Origin: Lachnospiraceae bacterium
GTDB taxonomy: Bacteria; Bacillota; Clostridia; Lachnospirales; Lachnospiraceae
DNA: 64,000 nt
Direction of reading: 5' to 3'
Assembly: GCA_017550535.1 (NCBI GenBank)
Contig: JAFZOS010000065.1
Span: forward strand, 186,001 to 250,000
Shown: positions 8,695 through 18,177 of the stretch, piece by piece
Position numbering within the stretch: the stretch's first letter is position 1
Layout of the letters: each line of letters starts with the position of its first letter
Translations under genes and position numbers: made by a program
Notes under the pieces: model-generated
Seen by the model: the letters and a program-made list of their open reading frames with translations, nothing else
The model's database searches: none
What the model was told of the DNA's origin: nothing

Positions 8695-9933
8695 TCAGAT
8701 CAGCGGATACTTCGCGGTCAGTTCATCAACTATAGCCCTTGCCTTTGCAACACCGTCAGCGCCTTCCTTTACCACAAATGCGATAGCCTCGGCGATCCTA
8801 TCCATATCATCGGTGTTCATTCCCCTGGATGTAACGGCCGGAGTTCCAAGCCTTATGCCGCTGGTTACGAATGCCTTCTGAGGATCATTCGGAACAGTGT
8901 TCTTATTAGCGGTTATATGAGCTTCATCAAGCAGTTTTTCGATCTCCTTGCCTGTAAGTCCCTGCGGACGGAGATCAAGCAGCATAAGATGATTATCCGT
9001 TCCTCCGGATACGATCGAAAGTCCCCTGTTAAGAAGCCCCTTGGCAAGAGCCTGTGCATTATCTACTATATTCTTACCGTATTCCTTAAACTCGGGCGAG
9101 AGCGCCTCCTTTAAGCATACAGCCTTTGCTGCGATGACATGCATGAGAGGTCCTCCCTGCGTTCCGGGGAAGATAGCCTTGTTGAAATTGAACTTATCGG
9201 CTGCTTCCTGATTGCACAGTATGAGTCCGCCCCTTGGCCCGCGCAGTGTTTTATGCGTAGTTGTGGTCACAACATCTGCATACGGGATAGGACTCTCATG
9301 ATATCCCGATGCCACAAGGCCTGCTATGTGAGCCATATCGACCATGAGATATGCACCCACTTCATCACATATCTCCCTGAACTTCTTAAAATCGATCTTC
9401 CTTGCGTATGCACTTGCACCGGCAAGGATCATCTTCGGCTTGCATTCAAGCGCTATGCGCCTTACTTCATCGTAATCGATAAATCCTTCGTCATTAACTC
9501 CGTAATGTACGCAGTTAAAATATTTACCGGACATATTCACCGGAGAACCGTGAGACAGATGTCCGCCGTGATCAAGGTTCATACCCATGAAAGTATCTCC
9601 GGGTTCAAGCATGGCAAAGAATACGGCCATATTGGCCTGCGCTCCCGAATGAGGCTGAACATTGGCATAATCACAGCCGAACAGCTTCTTAGCCCTCTCC
9701 CTGGCCAGATCCTCAACTATATCAACACAGTCGCATCCGCCGTAATACCTTTTTCCCGGATAACCCTCCGCATATTTATTTGTGAGCGGACTTCCCATGG
9801 CAGCCATTACCGCCTTGCTTACCCAGTTTTCCGATGCGATGAGCTCGATATGACTGTTCTGCCTCTCCTGCTCCTTAACTATGGCGTCCGCGATCTCGGG
9901 ATCGACCGCCCTTACTTCATCCAGTGAATACAT
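8695..9933 (-). CDS. glyA: Serine hydroxymethyltransferase
   Basis: PLP enzyme that interconverts serine plus tetrahydrofolate with glycine plus 5,10-methylene-THF in the cytoplasm, supplying one-carbon units. It has 412 residues, the usual length. The PLP-binding lysine is K228 in [14 protein letters not shown]; other family motifs include the N-terminal ELIASEN and the glycine-rich YYGGCDCVD segment. The ATG at 9933 has GGAGG seven bases upstream. It is first in a two-gene unit with the MBOAT gene (seven-base gap) and has its own promoter-like sequence. The assignment is secure. Confidence 0.98.
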   Translation of the reverse strand: MYSLDEVRAVDPEIADAIVKEQERQNSHIELIASENWVSKAVMAAMGSPLTNKYAEGYPGKRYYGGCDCVDIVEDLARERAKKLFGCDYANVQPHSGAQANMAVFFAMLEPGDTFMGMNLDHGGHLSHGSPVNMSGKYFNCVHYGVNDEGFIDYDEVRRIALECKPKMILAGASAYARKIDFKKFREICDEVGAYLMVDMAHIAGLVASGYHESPIPYADVVTTTTHKTLRGPRGGLILCNQEAADKFNFNKAIFPGTQGGPLMHVIAAKAVCLKEALSPEFKEYGKNIVDNAQALAKGLLNRGLSIVSGGTDNHLMLLDLRPQGLTGKEIEKLLDEAHITANKNTVPNDPQKAFVTSGIRLGTPAVTSRGMNTDDMDRIAEAIAFVVKEGADGVAKARAIVDELTAKYPLI

Positions 9934-9985
9934 ACATCTACCTCCAATTTGAATTGACTAAACTAAGGCACAAAACCCTCGTAAC

Positions 9986-10014
9986 ATTATATAGGAACTC
10001 ACCTTAAAACACAA
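9986..10014 (-). promoter_or_regulatory. Probable glyA promoter
   Basis: On the minus strand TATAAT (9991-9986) is preceded by 17 bases and TTGTGT (10014-10009). The -10 matches consensus fully; the -35 matches only half. It lies in the 92-base gap between the glycosyltransferase gene and glyA, which is AT-rich and otherwise featureless. Confidence 0.4.
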
Positions 10015-10025
10015 TAACAGAAAGA

Positions 10026-11045
10026 TCAGTTAAACCCGACGAACCTCTGTGCTATCTTGTACTCGAGCACCGATATCTTCCTTCCGCCGCGGCCGGGTAT
10101 GTTCATCGATGTCCCAAGCAGCCCGAAACGCAGCCTGAAATAATCCCGCCCGTCCGTATTCTTAAGATATTCCCACAGCCCCTTCTTCTTTTCCAGAGCC
10201 TCCTCGCTTCCGTCCTTGATCAAAAATATGGAGGAAACCGTCATCATTATGTCCAGATAGTTGAGCATATACTTCTCAAGCTTGGGATCAAGGCACCGCC
10301 TGGTACCTGCCATGTAATCGATCATGATCCTGTTTACACGCAGCTGCTGATCGATACGCTTAATCATTATCTCCTCGTTTACCGACTGGTCCTCACGGCC
10401 GATATAATATCTGTACAGATTAACGTCCATATAATACATGGTATTAACATACGGAAGCGGTTCAAACACAAAAATGTTATCCACATAGAAAGTATGCTCG
10501 GGAAGAGTCATCCTGCATTCCTTAAGCAGCTTTGTCCGGTAGATAACCGAATGCATAAGAAGATACTGCCCTTTCTTAAAATGCCTGACATCCTTCCATG
10601 TAAATATCTCATCTACCGGCAGGGCCGACTTATAGGTCATCACCTTTTTATGCTCCTTGCCTTCCTTCTCGTATACGAAGTTGCATATCATAAGATCGAG
10701 CACCCTGCTGCCGCCGGCAAGATCCCTTAACTTATCAAGTACCTTTAAGTAAGCCGACTCCTTCAGCCAGTCATCGGAATCAAGCACCTTAAAATACATG
10801 CCTGTCGCATTTTCCATGCCTGTATTTACCGCACCGCCGTGCCCCTTGTTCTCCTGATGGATAGCACGTACGATACCGGGATACTTCGCGGCATATTCAT
10901 CCGCTACGGCTGCCGTACCGTCTTTTGAACCGTCGTTTATCACAAGTATCTCAACATCATCCCCGCCCGGGAGAAGGCATTCGATAGCCTTTCTCATATA
11001 AGCTTCGGAATTGTAGCAGGGAATAGCAATAGTCAATAGTTTCAT
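10026..11045 (-). CDS. Glycosyltransferase family 2 protein
   Basis: Predicted inverting GT-A sugar transferase of about 339 residues, likely acting in cell-surface polysaccharide or teichoic-type polymer synthesis. The N-terminus MKLLTIAIPCYNSEAY is the typical GT2 opening; VINDGSKDGT binds the nucleotide sugar and VLDSDDWL holds the DXD-type metal site. The chosen start is the ATG at 11045. An in-frame ATG at 11096 would add 17 atypical residues and overlap the upstream gene. A GAGAGAGG element lies about 16 bases before the chosen ATG, a longer gap than ideal. There are no membrane segments. Donor and acceptor are not predictable. Confidence 0.88.
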   Translation of the reverse strand: MKLLTIAIPCYNSEAYMRKAIECLLPGGDDVEILVINDGSKDGTAAVADEYAAKYPGIVRAIHQENKGHGGAVNTGMENATGMYFKVLDSDDWLKESAYLKVLDKLRDLAGGSRVLDLMICNFVYEKEGKEHKKVMTYKSALPVDEIFTWKDVRHFKKGQYLLMHSVIYRTKLLKECRMTLPEHTFYVDNIFVFEPLPYVNTMYYMDVNLYRYYIGREDQSVNEEIMIKRIDQQLRVNRIMIDYMAGTRRCLDPKLEKYMLNYLDIMMTVSSIFLIKDGSEEALEKKKGLWEYLKNTDGRDYFRLRFGLLGTSMNIPGRGGRKISVLEYKIAQRFVGFN

Positions 11046-11077
11046 TTTATGTAAACCAAATCCTCTCTCTTGTTTTC

Positions 11078-11662
11078 CTATCTCAGCCTGGAGCATTCAT
11101 ACTTCGCCCGCATCTTAAGGCAATTAAGTATCTCCTTGTATTTATCCTCGATCGTTTCGCCCTTAAGCTCAATGTCCATTATCGTGGCAACATTGTCAAT
11201 GCTGTCCTCACTGACCGTCTTCCACATACCCGTAAAAATGTCAAGCTTCTCCTCATAGGAATCGGCATCAAGAAACCTGTCGAGAAAGCTCTCGGGCTCC
11301 TTCTTTTCCTTATCCCGTTCACCTTCCGTATCTTCACTTTCAGTTCCTTTACTTTCCTTTCCTTCGCCGGCCGTATTATCATCGCCTGCCCCGGGAGCAG
11401 AGTAAACCGTTTCCCTGCCTGCTTTACCCGGGCCCGTCGCAAGCGAGAACCGCCACCTCTGCTTTACATCCGGATATTTTTCATGATCCACCTCGCTTAA
11501 GAACATCTCAAGCGGACGGGCATAAACTTCATCTCCGCCAAACAAAGGACGGTAAATGACAAGGCGCTCGCCGGTCTCAGAATGTTTTGCAACTGTCAGC
11601 ACCTGATAATACGTGCCCTTAAAATGCTTATATACCTGCAACGGTTTGGGTTCTTTTCGCAT
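11078..11662 (-). CDS. DUF1653 protein with a charged C-terminal extension
   Basis: 194 residues. The first 75 (QVYKHFKGTYYQVLTVAKHSE and the following YRPLFGG and WVRP-like segments) match the small DUF1653 family, which is uncharacterised and usually stands alone at 70-90 residues. The remainder is a low-complexity acidic and lysine-rich linker (about 85-130) followed by a helical segment with several aromatic and acidic residues. It lies 9 bases after holA, probably as part of the com-holA transcription unit. No function can be assigned. The extension could be a partner-binding region, but that is a guess. Confidence 0.8.
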   Translation of the reverse strand: MRKEPKPLQVYKHFKGTYYQVLTVAKHSETGERLVIYRPLFGGDEVYARPLEMFLSEVDHEKYPDVKQRWRFSLATGPGKAGRETVYSAPGAGDDNTAGEGKESKGTESEDTEGERDKEKKEPESFLDRFLDADSYEEKLDIFTGMWKTVSEDSIDNVATIMDIELKGETIEDKYKEILNCLKMRAKYECSRLR

Positions 11663-11671
11663 AATTCCTCC

Positions 11672-12691
11672 TTAACCTGCATATTTGATTATGAGCATCT
11701 CGACTCCCATCGTATCATTAAGCCTGCCCTGCTTAAATGATGCCTCGGTCTCAACGCAGTCATTTATGGCTTCCTTAAGGTATTCCTCACTCAGCCTTCC
11801 CGATACGGAAATATATCTGCCGGCAAAACTGCGATGGATACCGGCCTGCTCCGTTACTTCACGCTGACCGCCGCCCCTTCCCCTGATCGCCTTCACCCTA
11901 AGCAGCAGATTGAACTCCCTTCCGATAAGTGAAAGAATCCTCATGGGGCTTTCCTTTACCTCGATCAGATCATAATACAGTTTTAATGCCTTTCTTTTAT
12001 TTTTAACCGCTATCGCATTTACCATTTCAAATACTTCATTCGAAATATTCCTTGAGCACACAGCCTTAACATCATCAACATCTATTGACTTGTGTCCCAT
12101 GCGATAGCATATGAGTTTTTCAGCTTCATTTGAGAGCATCATCATATCATTGCCGATATTCTCAAGAAGGCAGTCCATAGCGTTCCTGGTGATCGAAAGC
12201 CCATCATCCGAGAACTTCTTAAGCAGCCACTTAATAAGTATGTCCTCACTCGTTCTTTTAAACTCAATGACCCTTCCAAGCTCCTGAACAGCCTTAAAGA
12301 GCTTATATCTTTTATCAACGAGAGTCCTCTCATACTTCCGTTCTTCGGACTTATCTCCCCTGTAGCATTCAACAAATAAAATGTAAGTTGTTTCGGGAAG
12401 ATCCTTAAGATATGATGCAAGGGTATCGTCAGATGACTTGAACAGCCCCGTATCCTCAAGTACCAATACTTTTCGCTGCGCAAAAAAAGGAACCGTATCG
12501 GCATATTCGATCACTGCATTTATATCCTTTATCTCACCCGTATACTTTTTCCGGTTTATCTCATCATCCCGGCTTACAAGGGCATCCATGAGCTTGTCCC
12601 TGTATTGGTATATCAGATACGGCTCCACACCCATCAGCAGATATATGTTCTTTATCTTTTCGTCCTTTATGTCCGCATCGATACTTTTCAT
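11672..12691 (-). CDS. holA: DNA polymerase III subunit delta
   Basis: Clamp-loader delta subunit of 339 residues, which opens the beta sliding clamp. The N-terminal domain begins with the typical KIKNIYLLMGVEPYLI and continues with FKSSDDTLASYLKDLP. The middle has the helical region around LLENIGNDMMMLSNEAEKL, diagnostic of bacterial HolA, and the C-terminus carries the delta helical collar region. It follows comEC by 12 bases, the common comEC-holA arrangement in Firmicutes. The ATG at 12691 has only a weak ribosome binding site, so translational coupling to comEC is likely. Confidence 0.95.
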   Translation of the reverse strand: MKSIDADIKDEKIKNIYLLMGVEPYLIYQYRDKLMDALVSRDDEINRKKYTGEIKDINAVIEYADTVPFFAQRKVLVLEDTGLFKSSDDTLASYLKDLPETTYILFVECYRGDKSEERKYERTLVDKRYKLFKAVQELGRVIEFKRTSEDILIKWLLKKFSDDGLSITRNAMDCLLENIGNDMMMLSNEAEKLICYRMGHKSIDVDDVKAVCSRNISNEVFEMVNAIAVKNKRKALKLYYDLIEVKESPMRILSLIGREFNLLLRVKAIRGRGGGQREVTEQAGIHRSFAGRYISVSGRLSEEYLKEAINDCVETEASFKQGRLNDTMGVEMLIIKYAG

Positions 12692-12703
12692 GACGCCATT
12701 ATA

Positions 12704-15064
12704 TCACAGGGTATTAAATGATACCATCAAAAATCGCATGTGCCCCCTGTCGGGAACGGCACGCATATCAACCTCTCCGTCACGGGATGTTATGAATGTT
12801 TTTACACGGTCATCATCTTTAAGTATGCTGAGAGTTTCACTGTGGGGATGCCCGTACTGATTGTCGATCCCTGCCGATATGACCGCAGCATAAGGCGATA
12901 TGCGCTTAAAAAATTCCGGATCGGCCGAGGATCTTGATCCGTGGTGGGGTACCTGAAGATAATCATAACTTCCGATACCGCCTTTTATAAGCTTTGCTTC
13001 CGTTTCACTGCTTATATCACCCGTAAATAACGCCCTTAAGCAGTTTTTATCATCAGGCCTGTATTCAAGCGAGAGTACGAGAGACCCTTCATTGATATCA
13101 CCTTCTGTCATTCTATCGTTTACCGGAGACAGGCACTCAAAGCTTAAGCGGTCATAGCTTAACCTGTCTCCCGATATCATCCTGTATACCGGTATATCAT
13201 GGCGCTCCGCCGCCCTTTTAAGATCCGCGTGATTCTCACTGTTTTCCTGTGAAATACTGCCCGGGATTATTATACGGCCGATGCTTACATCCATGCTCTT
13301 ATCGTCATTCAGTATCTCGATAAGCCCGCTTACATGATCCCTGTCAAGATGCGAAACGAACACAGTATCAATACGGCTTATTCCGCAGTATTTTAAAAAC
13401 GGGATCACACTGTACCTTCCCGCCTCCTTCTCATCAAGGCTTCCGCAGTCATACATGACGGTTGGGACATCCTTACCATGTATCACAAAACACTGCCCCT
13501 GTCCCATATATAACGCGGATATCTCAAATTGCGGTTTATCATTTATGAATAAAAGAGCGGTATTGATCGCGCATATAAAGATCAGTATACGTGCCGTTTT
13601 CACCGTTGCCGGCTTATCATTCCCGACAGCACGCCCCGTAAGCCTTTTTATCCCGTTTATCCTCTCACGTTTCTCAAGCATCGTTCCGATAACCGCAGCT
13701 GCCGCAAGAACGGTACCGTATATCCACATAAATGATACCTGCGGACGTCCCGTTATGATAAGGGAACCGGGAGCCAAGGCCTGTATGTCACATAAACTGT
13801 CATAAAACTTAAGAATCCCCCTTACCGCCAAAACCGGAAGCCTTACTGCCGTTTCAAGTACCGGTGCCGTAACGGGATATGACGCAACTGTTCCCAGAAT
13901 GCCGACCGCCACGGCAAAGATCAGCAGAAATCCCGCAAGAGGTACCGCCGCGATGTTAACAAGTATCCCATATGTGGGGAACTGATAATAGAACCACAGT
14001 ATAAACGGCAGCATTGTCAACTGTATCGCTGACGATACAAGCAGCGTCCTTAATATTCCCATCATCATCCTGACTGCCCAAACCTTCGAATGATCAAGCT
14101 TCTGGATCCTGCGCCTTCCTATCGCTGTGATAACTATAAACCTGAGCGACGGATAAACAAGTCCGATACCCATAACTGCCGAGAACGAAAGAAGAAAGGA
14201 AGAATCACATAAACTGTCAGGGCGCATCATCAGCATTATGACCGCTGCAGCGGCGGCACTTGTCCGAAGATCTGGCGTGCGTCCGAGAAGCATCGCGCCC
14301 ATTGAAAGAAGGAACATGATAAGGGCCCGCAGCGCCGAAACAGGCATACCGACCATAATGCAGTAAAGCGTTATAAGACATGTTGATATGATCACAGATA
14401 TAAATACGGGCAGTCTAAGCTTTCTTAAAATACCGAAAACAATAAATCCCACTGTTGCAATATGCAGTCCGGAAAGAGCCAGGATGTGTGATATCCCTGC
14501 ATTCTGGTACTGCTGCTTTATCCCGTTATCAAGGCTGCTCCTGTCCGCAAGGACCAAAGCCTTAATAACACCGTATTCCTCAGGCTCGAAATACTTCTCA
14601 TATACTGCAGCTGTGTTATTCCTTATACGATACAGTCCGTCCTTTAAATGATCGTACGAAGTACCCGTTCCGGTTATGACCCCTTCATATACGGGAAAGT
14701 CAATACTTTTAAGATCATAATGATCCTTAAGATCAAACTCGCCCCGGTTATGAGCATGATCAAACTCCCCCGGGATACCCGAGGCGCTTATCTTTTGACC
14801 TGTATGCAGTTTGACTTCTGTTAGGTTTTCTTCCGAAAGATATAATAATATGTCCCGATCTGATATCGATGTGTTACTGATCTGAAGTATGAGCCTTCCG
14901 TTCTTATTTTCCATCCTGCGGATCACGCCGGTAAAGCCGGTCCGCTTTCCTTTATATCCCGTTTGTTCCGGTGTACCGCCCGTTTCGCCGGTACATTGCA
15001 TTATGATCGCCAGGCTTAACGCGAACAAAAGACAGAAGGCACATAACGGTCTTCTTAAATACAA
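12704..15064 (-). CDS. comEC: ComEC/Rec2 DNA uptake channel
   Basis: Polytopic membrane protein of 786 residues forming the inner-membrane DNA translocation channel for transformation. Features: an N-terminal membrane segment, an OB-like extracellular domain (about 35-150), the ComEC competence domain with many helices (about 170-480, including YQNAGISHILALSGLH), and a C-terminal metallo-beta-lactamase-like domain (about 525-786) with the metal motif SHLDRDH near residue 571, probably the nuclease. The start codon is TTG at 15064, with AGGAGG five bases upstream. The gene lies between a GerMN lipoprotein gene and holA, and the operon also contains comEA. The family is known for natural competence; whether this strain is transformable is not shown. 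Confidence 0.95.
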   Translation of the reverse strand: MYLRRPLCAFCLLFALSLAIIMQCTGETGGTPEQTGYKGKRTGFTGVIRRMENKNGRLILQISNTSISDRDILLYLSEENLTEVKLHTGQKISASGIPGEFDHAHNRGEFDLKDHYDLKSIDFPVYEGVITGTGTSYDHLKDGLYRIRNNTAAVYEKYFEPEEYGVIKALVLADRSSLDNGIKQQYQNAGISHILALSGLHIATVGFIVFGILRKLRLPVFISVIISTCLITLYCIMVGMPVSALRALIMFLLSMGAMLLGRTPDLRTSAAAAAVIMLMMRPDSLCDSSFLLSFSAVMGIGLVYPSLRFIVITAIGRRRIQKLDHSKVWAVRMMMGILRTLLVSSAIQLTMLPFILWFYYQFPTYGILVNIAAVPLAGFLLIFAVAVGILGTVASYPVTAPVLETAVRLPVLAVRGILKFYDSLCDIQALAPGSLIITGRPQVSFMWIYGTVLAAAAVIGTMLEKRERINGIKRLTGRAVGNDKPATVKTARILIFICAINTALLFINDKPQFEISALYMGQGQCFVIHGKDVPTVMYDCGSLDEKEAGRYSVIPFLKYCGISRIDTVFVSHLDRDHVSGLIEILNDDKSMDVSIGRIIIPGSISQENSENHADLKRAAERHDIPVYRMISGDRLSYDRLSFECLSPVNDRMTEGDINEGSLVLSLEYRPDDKNCLRALFTGDISSETEAKLIKGGIGSYDYLQVPHHGSRSSADPEFFKRISPYAAVISAGIDNQYGHPHSETLSILKDDDRVKTFITSRDGEVDMRAVPDRGHMRFLMVSFNTL

Positions 15065-15077
15065 TACTTCCTCCTGT

Positions 15078-16016
15078 TTATCTTACTTCTATAAGCTCAA
15101 GATCCCTTTCAAACGGTGTATTCAGATAACTGTGTTCGCCGAAAGATATCTCGGTCTCCGAATCTATCATGAACTGTACCTTGTTCACATTACTGAGTTC
15201 CGTAAGGGAATTGACAAACGAGTACAGTACAACCTCATCCGTTAAGTTTCCCTGCTTTACCAGAAACTCCTTGCTTAAGTTTACATAACAAACGCCATCC
15301 TTGGTAGTCACCGCCATCAGATGAACTCCCGGATCGGTCACAGGATAGGCTCCGTATGCCAACGGTCCTGAAATAAGGTGCTCACATACCAGCTTTTCAA
15401 GAGATATATTCGAGTTGTAGGCAACGTTCTCGGTTGTCCTTACAAGGCCGGTCCCTTCTGCATTTGCATAATATAAAAGCAGCTTGGCGCGTTCGTACGA
15501 ATTGATCTCGTCACCCGCATTATCAATGAACATATCCGCCGTCATTATGCCGATCGGAACATCCTTTGAATCTGTGATGGGAGAACCGTCAACCGTAAAT
15601 GATATTTCATCCACACCTTCGATCTGGTCAAGTGTCCTGACTATCGCAGCCCGCCTGATTATCTCCTCCCTGCCGGTGATCTTATAATATTCCGTTGAAA
15701 AATCCACAAGAAGGAGCCCATCGTTTAATGTAAGCGACAAAACGGTAACATCCTCTGGTATGGCCGGGCGCAGATCATAATCCGACGGCTGTTTTGCAAG
15801 CATTGCCATGGCTTCACCGATAAGTGCATCCGTATCATATGATCCAACCTGTATTCCAACGGAAGAAACCCTGACACCGTCCTTACTGGGATAATACACT
15901 TTAAATGCATCCTCTGCCCCGCCGGGTCCCTTATTACAGCCGGAAAGTACCAGTGACAGCATAAAGATCACGGTCAATATTCTATTCATCCTTCTCTTCG
16001 TTATCCTCACTGTCAT
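15078..16016 (-). CDS. GerMN-domain lipoprotein
   Basis: Exported lipoprotein of about 312 residues. The signal peptide ends in the lipobox LVLSGC, giving an N-terminal lipidated cysteine near residue 27. Two GerMN domains follow (about 70-180 and 195-300), each with the family pattern of LTLNDGLLLVDFS and VTTKDGVCYVNLS strands. GerMN proteins include GerM of B. subtilis, involved in sporulation and germination at the cell envelope. The ATG at 16016 has AAGGA seven bases upstream; a GTG just before it and an ATG at 15989 are alternatives. The gene overlaps the end of the histidine kinase gene by 35 bases, so it may be an accessory protein for that kinase; this is inferred from position only. 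Confidence 0.88.
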   Translation of the reverse strand: MTVRITKRRMNRILTVIFMLSLVLSGCNKGPGGAEDAFKVYYPSKDGVRVSSVGIQVGSYDTDALIGEAMAMLAKQPSDYDLRPAIPEDVTVLSLTLNDGLLLVDFSTEYYKITGREEIIRRAAIVRTLDQIEGVDEISFTVDGSPITDSKDVPIGIMTADMFIDNAGDEINSYERAKLLLYYANAEGTGLVRTTENVAYNSNISLEKLVCEHLISGPLAYGAYPVTDPGVHLMAVTTKDGVCYVNLSKEFLVKQGNLTDEVVLYSFVNSLTELSNVNKVQFMIDSETEISFGEHSYLNTPFERDLELIEVR

Positions 16017-17481
16017 CACTTGTCCTTAAATTACCTGCGGGCTGAGTATTCAAGCTCCTTAACGGTACCTTTATCGTAAATGCGGTGCCGACACCTTCCG
16101 TACTTTCCACCTTTATCGCGCCGTCATGCATAAGTATCGCGTTACGGGCGATGGCGAGCCCGAGACCGGTACCCCCTATCTCCCTTGAATGCGACTTGTC
16201 AACCCTGTAAAACCTTTCAAAAATGTGTGCTACCGATTCTTCAGGTATTCCTATACCCGAATCCGACACGACCACAGTAAAGAACTGATGATCCGCATCC
16301 ACCGCTACCCTTACCCAGCCGTTCTCGCGGTTGTATTTAATGGCATTTTCCACAACATTCATGATAGCAAGCGATATCTTGATCTCATCTATCTGCGCAG
16401 TTACCGGCCTTATGCTCTCAAATATGAGATCGACCTTCTGCTTATCCGCGATCGGGCGTACACGCTTAAGCACATCTTCAACCATCCTGTTTACATCCAC
16501 CGATGTGATGTTCATAAGATCGTTCGATGTCCGGTCAAGCTTGACGAGTGACAAAAGGTCATTGATTATCTTATCCTCGCGATCGATCTCCTCGGTTATG
16601 TCTTCCATGAATTCCCTGTATATCTCTACAGGAACATCCTCCTGAAGGATCAGCGAATCGGCGAGCACCTTCATGGATGTGATGGGTGTCTTGAGCTCAT
16701 GCGAGACATTTGATACGAACTCCTGCCTCGAATCCTCCAGCGTCTTCATCTTCTCCATCAGACGGTTGAACGACTCGGAAATGACCCTTGTCTCGTTATA
16801 TGCAGGCACCGATATCTTTTCCTCGGTAAAACCCTCCTCCACCTGTATGAGAGCGGTATTTACATCACGGAAAGGTTTTAACAGATATATGGATATGAAC
16901 ACGGCAAAGCATACGGTAAGAACGGCGGCTATTATCGCAAACAGATAGGCCTTTCGTCCCATTATACCGATCGTATCGGCGATATTGTCGGTTGATACGC
17001 TCGTTAAGATAACACCGATAACACTGCCGGTCTCGAGATCGGTGATAGGCGTTGTAAATTCAATATACCTGTTTTTCTTATCGTGTTTGGAAATTGACGT
17101 TTTATCAAAGCATTTAAGTATCTCCTCGGAGATCATTACCTTGCCCTGACTTATGGAATAAGTATCCTTTATGATCTTAAGATCGCTGTCTATGATCATG
17201 ATGCGGCCGTCGTACAGCGATGAGAATTGATCAAGTTCGGCATTTATGGTCTCGGATGCCGGATCCGAAAGATAACCGTATGTTACCAGGTGGTTTGCAA
17301 GTATAGTGCACTGATTCTGCACTTCGGAAACCCTTACCGAGATCGCCCGCGCTTCATAGCTGTTAAGGATGATGCTGCGGAGCAGTATGACAGGAACGAT
17401 GCCTACCAGACAAATGATGAGAAAAATGCGCAGTCCCAGACTGTTAAACGGATTTATGTTCCTGAGTCTTTCCCTAAACAT
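15982..17481 (-). CDS. Membrane sensor histidine kinase (PhoR/WalK-like)
   Basis: 499 residues: membrane segment 17-37, an extracytoplasmic sensor region (about 40-175) with a single-Cache or PAS-like look, second membrane segment (about 180-203), HAMP (about 205-257), HisKA with H261 in VSHELKTP, and HATPase with the N-box NAIKYN, GIGIPEE and GGTGLGLAIA. The C-terminus is acidic. It overlaps its response regulator gene by eight bases and the GerMN gene by 35, a tightly coupled three-gene set. The orthodox architecture points to an envelope-stress or phosphate-type signal, but the stimulus cannot be told from sequence. Confidence 0.95.
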   Translation of the reverse strand: MFRERLRNINPFNSLGLRIFLIICLVGIVPVILLRSIILNSYEARAISVRVSEVQNQCTILANHLVTYGYLSDPASETINAELDQFSSLYDGRIMIIDSDLKIIKDTYSISQGKVMISEEILKCFDKTSISKHDKKNRYIEFTTPITDLETGSVIGVILTSVSTDNIADTIGIMGRKAYLFAIIAAVLTVCFAVFISIYLLKPFRDVNTALIQVEEGFTEEKISVPAYNETRVISESFNRLMEKMKTLEDSRQEFVSNVSHELKTPITSMKVLADSLILQEDVPVEIYREFMEDITEEIDREDKIINDLLSLVKLDRTSNDLMNITSVDVNRMVEDVLKRVRPIADKQKVDLIFESIRPVTAQIDEIKISLAIMNVVENAIKYNRENGWVRVAVDADHQFFTVVVSDSGIGIPEESVAHIFERFYRVDKSHSREIGGTGLGLAIARNAILMHDGAIKVESTEGVGTAFTIKVPLRSLNTQPAGNLRTSDDSEDNEEKDE

Positions 17482-18163
17482 GGAAGAAATATCCTACCCC
17501 CCATTTCGTCTGCACATACTTTGGATCACTCGGATTCTCCTCGATCTTCTCGCGAAGCCTCCTTACATGCACATCAACGGTCCTCGAACCTCCGGGATAA
17601 CCAAGCCCCCATATGAGCTCCAACAGTTTATCCCTGCTGTATACCTTGCCGGGATTGGATGCAAGGAGCTCAAGTACTTCGAATTCCTTTACGGTGATGT
17701 TTACCTCCCTGCCCGCGATGAACAGACGCTTATTGGTCCTTTCAAGCCGCAGATCGCTTATGTTAAGGACAGAATCACTGCCTTTATCCTCAGTTTCCCG
17801 CCTACCGGCCGTCCTCCTGAGGACCGCATCGATCCTTGCCTTTATCTCCATTATATTGAACGGCTTGGTGACATAGTCGTCGGCGCCGCCGGTAAGTCCG
17901 GCTATCTTATCCGTATCGTCGTTCTTTGCGGTGAGCATGATGATAGGAACCTTTGAAAACTCCCTTACCTTACTGCATACGGTAAAACCGTCAAGCTTGG
18001 GGAGCATGACATCCAAAAGTATTATATCGTAGTCGTTTTCCCTTATCTTGGCAAGTGCCTCCTCGCCGTCATATGCACAGTCGACTTCGTTGCCGTCATT
18101 TTGTATGCTGAACGCAATGCCCTTTACAATGGCTTTCTCATCATCTACTACAAGAACTTTCAT
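17474..18163 (-). CDS. OmpR/PhoB-family response regulator
   Basis: DNA-binding response regulator of 229 residues. The receiver (1-118) has acidic residues D7/D8, phospho-acceptor D51 in ILLDVMLP and the conserved K of YVTKPF. The C-terminal winged helix (about 130-229) has the characteristic VNITVKEFEVLELL and RTVDVHVRRLREKI of the recognition region. It is the cognate partner of the overlapping histidine kinase. It sits between comEA (14-base gap) and the kinase, so it may act on the competence or envelope genes of the same operon; that is only suggested by position. Confidence 0.96.
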   Translation of the reverse strand: MKVLVVDDEKAIVKGIAFSIQNDGNEVDCAYDGEEALAKIRENDYDIILLDVMLPKLDGFTVCSKVREFSKVPIIMLTAKNDDTDKIAGLTGGADDYVTKPFNIMEIKARIDAVLRRTAGRRETEDKGSDSVLNISDLRLERTNKRLFIAGREVNITVKEFEVLELLASNPGKVYSRDKLLELIWGLGYPGGSRTVDVHVRRLREKIEENPSDPKYVQTKWGVGYFFHV

Positions 18164-18177
18164 TATCTTCCTCTTTC

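Noticed and set aside
9139-9927. Plus-strand open frame opposite glyA
   Set aside because: glyA is unmistakable on the other strand; the frame is a shadow of its codon bias.
12698-12703. TGATATAAT (extended -10) just before holA
   Set aside because: It is only about seven bases from the holA ATG and has no -35; transcription would begin at the start codon. Coupling to comEC explains the gene better.
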